From the NCBI RefSeq assembly GCF_000715075.1, contig NC_134081.1, forward strand, positions 106,504,108 through 106,568,107: a stretch of 64,000 nucleotides of DNA, in the 5' to 3' direction. Positions 11,968 through 22,689 of this stretch are shown here, piece by piece (the stretch's first letter is position 1; the number at the start of each line of letters is the position of its first letter). Under the pieces are notes generated by a model, which had not been told where the DNA came from, did no database searches, and was given only the letters and a program-made list of their open reading frames with translations. Position numbers and translations under genes: made by a program. Source of the stretch: Nicotiana tabacum. Its lineage: Eukaryota > Streptophyta > Magnoliopsida > Solanales > Solanaceae.

Positions 11968-12982
11968 AACAGCATTAAACTTATCGACTATACCACAACT
12001 TTGATTTGTTGTTCTTTATACTTGCTGTAATTCAGCGCTTCTTACTAGTATAATTCAGAAATTTTGTTAGTATTATATTTCCTGAACCGATTTCCTGCTT
12101 CCAAGTAATATTCATCAATATCTATTCGTCTCTTTGGCACTTATCAAGGGCGTAAGGGCATATTATTAGACGCATTAACTCGTTTATTATATCAATGAAA
12201 TTTTACATGCCTGCAAGTGTTTTTGCACTTCACTAATTAAGCATTTCAAAGATTTCCATCTAAAATAAATTGCATCAAGTGATTGCTACACGCTTCAGCC
12301 ACTCAATGAATCATGACAATATATAGATAACTAATGAGATACAGAACAAAGAAGGTGAGATTATTTCATACAAGGGTCAGGATGCACATTAAACAATTTT
12401 ATAAATCTCTGTTTCTTCTGCAAAATGTTTCATGCTTCATGCAGCATAGAATCCCTTTTTCACCATTTACAATTTGCCCTGAACTACCGATGAATGAGGT
12501 TACAACATCCAAAAAGATTAATTTGATATTTTCAACACCAATCTTTAACTAGAAGTATTTGTTTCCCTCTCAGATGGGATAGGGGTATAGTAAGAACCAA
12601 CGGAAGAGAGAAAGCACCTCGAAAAGTTCGTGATATCCATCTCACTAGAGATAAGAAGCTGTGTAGTCAAATCAGAGATCCAATCACCAAAAACATGGGA
12701 GAGCCAGCCTATGATGACCGGATGTCTGGTTATGGTTCTTCAAACTTTTGGCCTGTAACAAAAAGGAAATAATTTACAACTTCAGTACACATAGCAGGAA
12801 TTCAAAACAAGAGGTTGCGCCTAATAGTAGTACTCATAAACTATGAACATCATATTCTATTTTATGAAATACATACCACAACAGATCCATTCTTGTTGAA
12901 GATAGCAGCAGCAAGAACATGGAGCAAATCGATGCTCTTTGTAAACATTACAGGTATCCACTACCTCTTTTGAACTGCGAAA
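11968..12982. other. Intergenic space between convergent NDB and PPR genes
   Basis: This should hold the 3' UTRs of both genes. On the minus strand 12590-12780 is less AT-rich than its surroundings and starts after a possible acceptor (tttgttacag), so it could be a spliced 3' UTR exon of the PPR gene. No RNA gene or transposon was recognised. Confidence 0.4.
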
Positions 12983-14849
12983 CTATCTGTTTCTCTGTTG
13001 AATATGGTTTGGTCCACAATGATTTGAGATTGATTCCTTCATCTCATTTGAAAAAGCAACAGCCAACTCCAACTTCCCCATCTTCTTTAAATTACTGATC
13101 AATGATCTGTAAACATGAATTGATGGACAGATTCCACGGTGCTTTATCTCATTAAAAAGTCTCAGTGATTCCTCAATATTACCAGATTTTCCAAAGCTGT
13201 CAATCAGAGCACTATAAGTCCGCAAATCTGGTTCAATTCCTCTCTCACACATCTCCTTGAAAAATACTAAGCATGACTCAAGCCTGCCAACCTTTCGCAA
13301 TCCAGTAATTAAGGTATTATAAGAAAAAATATCAGGAATTAGATTATCCTCTTTCATGGCCACAAACTCTTTAAGCATTTCATCTATTCTACCACACCGG
13401 CCTAAGATTCCCAAAATGGTGTTATATGTAATCACATCAGGTTTGGATTTCAAACTCTTCATCTGATCAAAAATCATCAAGGCCTTATCAACCTGTCCAC
13501 ACTCGGCAAAGGCAAATATGATCCTATTCAAAACTGTAGTAGTAGTAGTAGTACTTGGAAAAATCAACTCAGAGATCTCCCGGACAAATCTTAGCAAGCA
13601 GGCAACATCATTTTGCTTGATAAAAGCCTGAGCAAAGATAAGATATGTAGATGAATTCAGAGATTTGCAAGATACTAACAGATCCTTGAAACTTTGACAT
13701 AGAAGGTCGACGTCGTTTTCCTCGCCTGCAGCTTTCAGAAGGCGATTGTATGCACTGGGGGGAAGGAGGATATTTTTATCATGCAAAGTCTGCAATAGCT
13801 TAGCGGCTGCAGATAGATTTCTGTCATTGCAAAACTTATCAACATAAGCAGCACAGAGTTCCTCTCCTGAATTTTGCGAATTAACCATAACCGAAAGGAC
13901 TTCTGTCAACGCTTCATCGACAAATTCAGCAGGGGATGCTTGGGTTGAGATTGATTGGCAGCTGACGAACAAAATACTAGGAGAAAAAGTTGGCCAATCT
14001 AAGAGGGCTCCAACTGGGATGGATTTAATACAATTCTGTATTAGAAATTAGCAGTAAATCACAAGATTAAAAGACAAAAACCATGTAGTTTACCATTAGA
14101 AACAGCTAAAGAAAGTGCCCCAAGATACAGGAATGCAAGAGGGAAATGAAGCCTGGTTCAGAATATCTTATCCATTCAATACAAGACAAAGCTGTTCCTT
14201 AACAAGGACCGTAGTTAGAAATTACAATCTCACAATTTATTGTTGCATAATAAGTTTTGCAGCCTCAACATCAAATTTCCTGCTAATATCATTTTAACTC
14301 ATTCCCATTTACCGCTCAACCACCAAAAAACCAAAAAAGGAAAATTTTTAACTAATATCAAATTTCCTGCTAATATCATTTTAACTCATTCCCTTTATAA
14401 AATGAGATTTTCATAAATCACATCTCTTATGAAAGGTAAAAAACCGGCATGGTTGGGCCAGCTTGTCTCAAAGTTCACTTCTTTTAACTGGTTACTAATA
14501 TAATATTACACTCTTCGCGCACTTGCACAAATAGAGCAATCCCTATATATATATATATAACAGCTAATAGAGAAAATGCAAGAAGCATCGAACTGAAGAA
14601 TTTCCAAAGGGTAAAAGCCTAGAATAAGCATTTACTAGCATTGAGAGATAGAGAAGCTAAAAAAACCAAAAGAATAATACTCACGTTAAGAAAGAAATTT
14701 CTACACCGATGCAGTGTATTGAATGGCCGAATTCCTTTCGCAGAGTGTAATCCAACAGAGATACTGTAGTTCAATCGATTGAAACAAGAATGGCATAAGA
14801 AAGTTAAAGTGTTCAGCTTTGCTCTGCCACTCAAAGCAGCTGCTACCAT
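12983..14849 (-). CDS. P-class pentatricopeptide repeat protein, probably organellar
   Basis: Two exons: 14685-14849 (55 residues) and 12983-14035 (350 residues), joined in phase 0 by a GT-AG intron; 405 residues in total. Exon 1 starts MVAAALSGRAKLN, rich in S/R/N/H and poor in acidic residues, as expected for a mitochondrial presequence. Exon 2 carries about seven degenerate 35-residue repeats. The clearest five are consecutive, with VITYNTILGILGRCGRIDEM, FSYNTLITGLRKVGRLESC and TYSALIDSFGKSGNIEESL as repeat starts. No E, DYW or SMR domain follows. Such proteins bind single-stranded organellar RNA for processing, stability or translation; the RNA target cannot be read from this sequence. 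The exon join is my own inference from splice sites and reading frame. Confidence 0.86.
14266..14395. repeat. Direct repeat in PPR intron
   Basis: The block aatttcctgctaatatcatt plus the following tttaactcattccc occurs twice (about 14273 and 14361), nearly identical. It is a local duplication inside the intron, with no transposon ends seen. Confidence 0.7.
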
Positions 14850-16486
14850 CTTTTCTCTGCAGAGATTTCAGGGGTTTATGTAACCCGAACTAGGGTTTTA
14901 AGCATTGGGTTGAAGAATTGAAGATTCGATGTCTGTGCAGAAGCGAGGGTGGATTTTGGGGTTGAGCCTAAAACCCCTTTTTTTCTCAGGCTGTGTCGAG
15001 ACTCAAAAGAGCTCAAAGAAAAACCCTTGTCGCATTTTCGGGTCAGGAGTTTTTGGGGACGACGTGTCTTGCCTCTGATTGTTTAAAAACTTATAGGGAT
15101 ATTACCTATTGGGATATATAGACAGGGGTTTACAAGAAATACGTAAAATAAAAATTTAAAAACCGAACCCAAAAATAAAAAAAGCAACAACATATAGATA
15201 AGTAATAATAATAACAATAATAAATAGTAGTAGTAAATAATAAATTATCATTTTATGATATGATAGATTGAGTTATATAATACCTCTCTGCCCATTTTAT
15301 ATGATAGTATTATTTACCTATGTTGAAATTTTCTTAAATTAGGTTAAATATTTGATCCTACCACCCGCAACCATAAATTAGACAAAGGTGTCATGGCTGG
15401 TAGATCTTTTTGAAAGCTTTTCTCGTGTGTAAAATTCAAGTTGAAAATTATCTTGAACCTTGTCCGACTTTCCCTTTTCGTGTGCATTTTATTTCTTTTT
15501 GTCCTAATCATATTCCTTTCGGCTACCTCCCAATTTTCTATTTACCATTTTATTATTTTTCGTATTTTTTTCTTTATTCTATTATTTATATGTGGTCTCT
15601 AACAAGAACACTCAAAAAGGAGACTCCGAAATTATAAAATTCTATAAAATAAGCATTTCTCTTAATCTCAAATTTATGAGTTTTCTTCTTTCATATCCGA
15701 AAATTTTTAGTCTTAATGGGAATTTTCGATTGAGATCAAATTTTTTTTATCTTTTTTATTATATCATAAAATTTTGTGTTATTCTATGGTTATTAAATAT
15801 AATTTAAATAACTTTACAATTAAATTAGGACAAAAATTTCGTAAGCATTGCTTAAAAAATATGAGATTTATGATTTTTATTTTTGAGAACTTGTACTTTA
15901 TTTAATTCTATACTTGTGGGGTATAATTTATCAATTGAAGATATTTAAAAAAAAATTCTTATTCTGATTGATGTAATTCCCTTATTGAAGAGGTTATCTT
16001 ACTTGTATAAATTTATTTTTAATATACAAAACAAAGATGTAATTTCTTAGTGAATATTAATTTTACTTGTGTTGTTATAATAAAGGTATGGTTCCTTATT
16101 AAAAATGCTAATTACGTCTATTTTTTAATAGCTGAGATGTAATTTTTGTATTTGCAAATTAAAAATACCTATTAAGTTGACCCGAATAAATTCAAAAAAA
16201 CCGAACAAACATTCCTAACAAATTTCATATTAGTCATTACAAGGTATACATTAAAAGAAATTATGGCACCCGCCACCTTCAAATCCTAGATCCGCCTCTG
16301 GTCTTGGCGGTTAATAAGTAGTTGAAAATTTTAATAAGTTTAAATTTCTTTGAAGTTCTGAGTTTGTAAGACTAAAACTGTAGCAAATATTTTCGATGTC
16401 CCAAAAAATTTGGGAACAAGAAGAGGAGCATAAATATCATGTAAGGATATTAAGAAGGTTTACACGGTTCTTGACATATTCATTTC
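14850..16486. other. PPR 5' region, then AT-rich intergenic DNA
   Basis: 14850-15070 is the likely PPR promoter and leader. Beyond it the DNA is AT-rich, with short ATA/ATAATA runs near 15190-15250. The stretch ccgccaccttcaaatcctagatccgcctctg at 16268-16302 matches one end of a common Solanaceae hAT-like repeat; its other end was not found. No gene recognised. Confidence 0.45.
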
Positions 16487-16588
16487 TTTAAGATTTTTGG
16501 TCGGACAATCAGATTATTTCACACGAAAACCTTAAAGAAATGAAGGCCTCGTGTGAAATAATTCGAGTGTCCAACCAAAAACCTTAAA
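16487..16588. repeat. 40 bp inverted repeat (hairpin)
   Basis: The left arm 16487-16526 and the right arm 16549-16588 are reverse complements with about five mismatches, around a 22-base loop (aaaccttaaagaaatgaaggcc). A near copy of the loop follows the right arm (16579-16600). Confidence 0.75.
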
Positions 16589-16639
16589 CAAATGAAGGCC
16601 TGGATGGGGTCAATGGGCGATCAAGAAGGCTCACGGCCT

Positions 16640-16762
16640 AGGTTGGTGACTTCCATTGCACTTTGGAAGGGCGCCCGCTAAGATCGGCCCAAGTGGCCGA
16701 GCCTACATCATAATTTGTGGCAGCGGGGGTCTGCGTTCGCATGGCCCCTACCCAAAAGAAAA
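16640..16762 (+). repeat. Possible tRNA-derived SINE fragment
   Basis: A GC-rich island in AT-rich DNA with a box A-like stretch (caagtggccgagcc, 16690-16703), a box B-like stretch (gcgttcgcatggcccc) and a terminal A-run (16758 region). The layout fits a short SINE, but the 5' end and target duplication were not found. Confidence 0.3.
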
Positions 16763-16764
16763 AA

Positions 16765-18505
16765 AAAACTTTGATAAGTTTGTTCTCACTATCATAAGTT
16801 TATATTCAACATATGTGGACCACTCATAAGTCTAGATTCAAGATGTGTGAATCTCAAAAAATTATATTACAAGTGAAGAAGTTTGTTGAGCTATATAATG
16901 TCTCAGAAAATTAGATATGCGTGTATAAGGGTGCTGAATTACATAGCTTCCACTTAGATTGTTCAAGCACAGAATATTGGATCAAAAGCTCTTGCTTGAT
17001 CATGGATCTTAGCATGTGGAATTCCTACACCTAAATGAGTTTCCAGAAAGATTCAAGAACTTTCAAAATTTTCATTGCCTCATTAATAGCTACTGAGGCA
17101 TTGTTGAACTCAATATTAGATCCAAAAACAGAACAAGAGGCAAAAGATAAGTTTAGTAAAGAGTGAGAAGCGTGTGGAGATTCAATATTCTTCATACAAT
17201 TTAGAGAAGACAAGCATCTAAGTGTGCAACAAATGACATTATAAGCCAAACTGATGAGAAAGACAACACTTGGTGAGAGTATAAGAAGATTGTAGTTCTA
17301 AAAGATCAATAAAAGAACTTTTAATATACTGTAAGCGCAATGCAACACTGAGTTCAGTAGTTTAACAGGTAAATGAAAGAAGTTGAACTATATTAATATG
17401 ACTGTCATCCTTAAATTAGAGTAACTGTGGAAGTTTGTCCCTTGCAAAGAGACCACATATGTGAACAAAGTCATCATCTTCTAACTTTCCAGGTCAAAGC
17501 AAGCTTGATGGAAATAAAAGATTATCATGAATGTATTGCAAAGACATGACTAGCATTCTACTTGCAAGGAATGTAAAAGACATGTGCCTATTTACAGTTC
17601 AAAAGAAATGCATGAGATCTATCAAGATATCTATGCAGACTGGGCAGCATAAAGATGCTAGGGAGAGTAAAATTACACCTGCTGAGGCAAAGAAAATTTG
17701 AACTTGAAAAATAAAAGGAGCAGTGAAAATAGAAAAGTGCGCAAAGCTAAAATCAATTATAAGATGAACGGTTAGACTATAAGATATTCTTGAATTGCTC
17801 AGTGAGCTTTTCAAGAATGGTATGTCAATTGTTTATATAGCATACCAAAAAACGTAACAGAAAAATCTTTTATCAATGAAGTCACAACATTACATACCAA
17901 AACAGATAAGAGAATAAAAAGACCTTATATCGATGAAACCACCACCAATAAATAGGGAAGTCTCCAAGGGGAAGGAAAGACAAATCTAGTCTTGGTAAGA
18001 ACATTGACACCTGAACTATATTAACTTCAGCCCCTATACCTTAAGAAGCTGCGATAAAGTGTAAAGGTGGCATTAGTTACACAAGGATGTATGAGCTGAT
18101 TAGAAAAGAAAGTAACGAGGGAAGAAGAAGTCACTAAGATGCTTCTTAGTAGGATAAAAAGGTTAGCAGCTTCTTTAGAGGTGGAAAATGCAACTTCCCG
18201 TTGGAGTCATTTTTCTCAACTTACGAACTTGATAGCTTTAGATATATCATATGATATTTTAGGACATAAAGTTCGAGAATACAAAAAGGCTTGTTCTCCA
18301 ACAAGAGGAGAGCAGTGTCTTCCCATGACCCGTTTCTTATGTTCAATTGTGTAACTGGCATCATAGCCAATGATGTCCTCTACTCGGAGAAAAAGCTGGT
18401 ACCGGAAAACCTTGAATTGAGGTTGAGTAGACTGTTTGGATACTTAATGATTTAAAAGTGTCCTCAGTACACACTCTTAACATATCCAACAAAAGGGGAA
18501 GCCGC
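16765..18505. other. Intergenic region without recognised genes
   Basis: AT-rich, with scattered short ORFs (17031-17249 minus, 17599-17814 minus, 18139-18354 plus) that have no recognisable domain, start context or splice structure. I see no transposon ends in it. Confidence 0.4.
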
Positions 18506-18516
18506 TGTCAAATTCT

Positions 18517-18636
18517 ACAACAACAACAACAAAAAATCTTGTGTAATCCCACAAGTGGGGTCTGGGGAGGGTAATATGTACGCATACCTTACCCCTGTCT
18601 TGTGTGGGTAGAGAGGTTGTTTACGATAGACGCCAG
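18517..18636 (-). mobile_element. 5'-truncated RTE/TS tail with target duplication
   Basis: A 120 bp insertion flanked by an exact 11 bp duplication (tgtcaaattct at 18506-18516 and 18637-18647). On the minus strand it ends in GTTGTTGTTGTTGT. Its body matches the 3' end of the LINE at 23885-24012. The short length and variable-length duplication are the marks of target-primed reverse transcription. Confidence 0.85.
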
Positions 18637-18649
18637 TGTCAAATTCTAA

Positions 18650-19079
18650 TTCTGAAAATTAGTCATATTCTATGAACCTGGAATCCTGATATAAATGAAC
18701 TAGAAATCTTAAAATCCATTAACTCCCCTCAAGCATGAGATCTCATATTATCATCAAAAGAGAATTATGAAGCACAGAAGTAAGTTTCTTCCGTTATAGA
18801 TTCTCAGTAATGAAATGCAGCTGACACAACATATAACAAGAAGCAATAGAAATATCCAGCATTTTCCTTAAGTAAAAAAAATAACTTGGACAACATACCG
18901 CAAGACAAAACCTTATTCATATTGTACCATACAATGTAATTCAGAAGCTAGAATACCAGTTTGAGGAAGCAAAAGAATGCTTCCCCATTCAATTAAAAGG
19001 CAAGAATGAACAAAAATTAAAAGGCAGGATTGAAAATTGAAAGAGCATGAAAAGAGTTAGCAGCTCCCTTTATTACACA
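18650..19079. other. 3' flank of the unknown gene at 19080
   Basis: Probably the 3' UTR and downstream DNA of the minus-strand gene that ends at 19080. Nothing else recognised. Confidence 0.4.
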
Positions 19080-20516
19080 TTATTCCTCTTCAGCATCTTC
19101 CTCTGCAAAACTTAGAACTTGACAGACAGGTGGCTCCTTATCTTCATCACTACTGAAAAACGATTTCTTGCCTATCAACTCTATCATTCTTTTAGCAGGT
19201 CCAGAATCCCTAGGAGTCTCATTCACACACCGAGCAATCCTAATTCGCGGAAGCAAATCAGGCTTCACAATAATGCTTAGTGGAGATTTCTCACTCTCTG
19301 TGTTTCCATGAACTACAATCTCACTAGGAATTTCCCATCTCTTTTTCACCCTACTTTCAGTACCCAAATTCTTGCTCTCAGTTTGAGACACACGCGTTTT
19401 CCCTACAGATAACGACCGTTTCTTATCATTTCTCTTACTCTCATCCTTATCATTTTCAGGTAAAGACCTCTTTCTCACTACTGATGACTGAATTGTACTC
19501 TGATTATACCTACTAGCCACAACCCTCCCCGGCCTCTGGGGCTTCTTATTAGCAGCAGCAGACTTTTCGAGATCTTTAAACAACTTCTTTGGCTGAACTG
19601 AACTCAAAAGTCCATCATCTTTTTTCAAATTCTTCTTTGATGCAATTGTAGTAACTGCCTGCCTTGTTGTAACCATTGTTCTTGCAGCAGTTTTTCTTGA
19701 TTTAGGACTAAGGCTTGAACTTTTTCCCTCTTCTTCAATCTCTTGAAGCTTCCAAAAACACGACTTTCGCCTGTTTTGTATTGGCTGAATAGGAGTAATA
19801 ATCATCTCTTGCTTTCCCAATTGCCGTGCCTTTGTTGTCCCTGCTAGAATATCTGATGGCCCCATACTCAACCCTCGCCGCCGCGTTCCAGTAAAAATCT
19901 CAGATGGTCCTAAACTAAGACCCCTTCTCTGCTCCACCTTTGTTCTTGCACTCATTGATATACGCTCTTCAATCTTAATAACACTTTGTTTTGGCTCCAT
20001 AAACTTTGCTGCCACAACCCTTCCTCGCTTTTCAACAGTCTTAGCAACAGTTTTCTCAGCCTTTTCAATTCTCAAAGCCTCTAATCTTGAACTCAACCTA
20101 CTAATCTCCATCTGAATTTCTTCAATTTCCTCGTCTATTTTCTTCTCATCACGGAAATCATTTCCCTTTCCGCTCTTTCTAGCCGCCATCTCATCAAGAC
20201 TCTGTTTGGAATTGGGCTTGTTCGGCTTGAGTCTTGAATTTTCCAGAGCCCCATTAGGGTTAAGTGGCTTTATGGGTAACGGAGATGAGAGATTAACAGA
20301 TGAATTCTCAAATAAAGGAGTTTGATTTTCCTTACTTGACAAATCAGATTCAAAGGAATCTGATGGCCTAACCGAAAGGGGTTTCAGAGGAGACCAAGAA
20401 CGTTTCAGCGAAGACAAATCTTCAGAATCTCCATTATCAAATGCTGCATTGTTCCATATCTGAACATCTGCTGGGTCAATCCCTTCTGGGTATTGTAACA
20501 CACTCATTTTTCTCAA
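19080..20516 (-). CDS. Uncharacterised basic, low-complexity plant protein
   Basis: An uninterrupted 478-residue ORF with no intron. The second ATG (codon 4, MSVLQYPEG) may be the true start. I do not recognise a named domain. Visible features are an N-terminal conserved-looking segment (YPEGIDPADVQIWNNAAF, about 8-25), a short charged coiled coil (about 127-155), and two copies of an RRGLS[LM]GPS[ED]I motif (about 198-222). Two GRVVA[AS][KR] motifs follow (near 165 and 330), then many K/R/S stretches and an acidic C-terminus (FAEEDAEEE). The composition suggests a nuclear or cytoskeletal protein with largely disordered structure; this is inference. Base composition is less AT-rich than its flanks and the long open frame supports a real gene. 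Confidence 0.8.
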   Translation of the reverse strand: MRKMSVLQYPEGIDPADVQIWNNAAFDNGDSEDLSSLKRSWSPLKPLSVRPSDSFESDLSSKENQTPLFENSSVNLSSPLPIKPLNPNGALENSRLKPNKPNSKQSLDEMAARKSGKGNDFRDEKKIDEEIEEIQMEISRLSSRLEALRIEKAEKTVAKTVEKRGRVVAAKFMEPKQSVIKIEERISMSARTKVEQRRGLSLGPSEIFTGTRRRGLSMGPSDILAGTTKARQLGKQEMIITPIQPIQNRRKSCFWKLQEIEEEGKSSSLSPKSRKTAARTMVTTRQAVTTIASKKNLKKDDGLLSSVQPKKLFKDLEKSAAANKKPQRPGRVVASRYNQSTIQSSVVRKRSLPENDKDESKRNDKKRSLSVGKTRVSQTESKNLGTESRVKKRWEIPSEIVVHGNTESEKSPLSIIVKPDLLPRIRIARCVNETPRDSGPAKRMIELIGKKSFFSSDEDKEPPVCQVLSFAEEDAEEE

Positions 20517-21548
20517 TTGGGTTTCAAAAATTTACACAGAAGAAGTGCAAAAAAGATGAATCTAGGAGATTTCTTGATGTAGCGGAAGAGAGAGGGAGAT
20601 GAGAAAGTTGGTTCTGAATTAGGGAAAATTCTTTCAGGTTTTTGTATTTTCAAGTTTTTGACCGTTGGACAGGGAAATTAAACGTTGGATTGTCCGCTCC
20701 ATCGTGGCCGTTGGATATAAAACGGCTTTCATTGACGCTCCGATTTTGATTTTAAAGGCTAAATATTGGGTAGAAAACCTTAAGTTCTGATTTAACATCA
20801 TGCTCACGCTCCTTCTTCCTTTTAGGAATGATAATACGTCCAACGTCGTCAATGTTATAGCTCAATTGTATTGAGCAAAATTCATTTACAATCATTCGGA
20901 CCAAACTTATAACACCTGGTAGCCCAAAATTATAATATAAATTTTATAGTCTAAAAGTAATTCTAGTGACTAGCCACCGAATTATACATCTAACTCACAT
21001 GCACAAACACAGGTTCACAGGAGAAATAATTTTCGGCCCAAAATAGTTTAGCCGGAAAACTTCACCGGTCGCAGGAGTGGCCGAAAAATTCACGGTCGCC
21101 TGAAAAGCTATATACCGGTCAGATTTGCCGAAATCCAAATAGCAAGCAAACCATCTTTTAGATCTAGATTTTCATAATATCAAAAGCCCAAAAAATAGTA
21201 AATAAAATGAGAAGAAAGAGTCGTCGAATTTAATGAGTACTTACAGTATCATGTGTTGCCAGAACACCATATTGTGTAAAAGGGTATGACAGATTGAGAC
21301 GACAGGGTCCATTGTTTGTCGAAGAAATACTCTTTGATTTCTTTATATTGTACATTGTTGATGAAATGTTCACATTCATGAGCAGTATGACACCTTTGGA
21401 GTTTTGATTTATGATGTCAATGTTGTACCTGTCATCTTCCTCAATTCTGTATGTAGCTTCTATACCTTAACCAGTGAGGTTCACATTAATTAAAGGTTGT
21501 AGGCAAATCTATTACAACCAACTAGAAACAAAAGAAAGCAAAAGGAAT
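20517..21548. other. Promoter side of the 19080 gene and unassigned repeat-like DNA
   Basis: 20517-20640 is the probable leader and promoter. 20880-21180 has phrases such as cggcccaaaatagtttagccgg and ccggtcgc that look like repeat debris. The stretch gggctattagatgtaatatgtttgggccgg (21850-21880) beyond the minisatellite looks like the other side of the same repeat, but ends could not be set. Confidence 0.35.
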
Positions 21549-21555
21549 TGTATAG

Positions 21556-21835
21556 GACTATCACTATACAATTTATATACAATAGACTGTCATTATACAA
21601 AATATATACAAAAATAGACTGTCATTATATAAAAAAATATACTAAATAGACTGTCACTATACTAAATAGACTGTCACTATACAATTTATATACAATAGAC
21701 TATCACTATACAAAATATATACAAAATAGACTGTCACTATACAAAATATATACTAAATAGACTGTCACTATACAAAAAATATATAAAATAGATTGTCACT
21801 ATACAGAATGGACTGTTACTATATAAAAAATATAC
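21556..21835. repeat. Minisatellite, about 29 bp unit
   Basis: About nine to ten tandem copies of a unit close to aatagactgtcactatacaa plus aatatatac. Units vary by short insertions and single bases (cattatac, actatcac), so the array is old or interrupted. It lies inside the repeat-like region described above. Confidence 0.85.
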
Positions 21836-22264
21836 ATATTAGACATTTCGGGCTATTAGATGTAATATGTTTGGGCCGGAGGGCCATTTTGTGTCAATGG
21901 AAAAAAACGTGAGCTATTAAAATTTTGAGGGGATATAGAAGGTCATTTTCTCTTTAATCAAATTCCAGATGTTAAGGCCGAGTCACAATTTAGTTCTCAG
22001 TTAGGCATAATGAAATAAAAAGTTTACCAAATAAGGAGTTTGATAAAATCAAACTCATGCTTATTTTATACGGGAATTGATTCCCCTATTGCTTTTGGCA
22101 ATAAATTCAACCTTCAACCAAATATACCATTCACCATTTTTAGAGTATGAGTGCCAACAGTTAATATTATATCAATTTTAAAAAATATGTACATAAAATA
22201 TCTAATTTTGAGGAGAGACCGTGGGTTCACGTGCCCCATATTTTTGCCTATAAATCCGCCCCTG

Positions 22265-22494
22265 ATTCAAATTACGTGAAGTTTGATCAATATTTTAAAA
22301 TATATTTTTTAATTATATCTACATGAGAAGAATTATAACTTAGAGTACTTTTTATATAATTGTTGAATATCTACATTTCAATGTTAAAATACTAAGTTGA
22401 ACTAATTCAATTTAGCTTCAAAGATTAGTCAAATTGACTCTGCATAAACGAAATTAATTATCACATATATTGAAATAGAGGGAGTAATATTTTA
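22265..22494. repeat. Partial Stowaway-like MITE end
   Basis: The right end (tgaaatagagggag followed by ta) matches the Stowaway-type end of Solanaceae MITEs. The opposite end was not found with confidence. The interior is AT-rich and non-coding. Confidence 0.35.
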
Positions 22495-22689
22495 GACTAT
22501 CGTCTAATATTTTTCTCATAAGATTTTCAGTTTGCTCAAAAATAATCTTTAGACCTTGGTCTAAAAGGTCCATTAGTTGCAAGAAAAAAACTGTGTGCCT
22601 GGCAATTTTTTGATCCGCTTGTTAATGTTCAGTGGCCATTTAAAATAAAGACCCACTTTTTTTTTTATCGTCTTTGCTTTTTTTCGAAC

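Noticed and set aside
16690..16740. Possible tRNA gene
   Set aside because: Only box A-like and box B-like stretches are present, with no acceptor stem or cloverleaf; kept as a weak SINE candidate.
17031..17814. Two minus-strand ORFs of about 70 residues
   Set aside because: Looked for splice partners and known families; none found, so not called as genes.
21556..21835. Regular repeats resembling a CRISPR array
   Set aside because: Units are contiguous without unique spacers, in a plant genome; it is a minisatellite.
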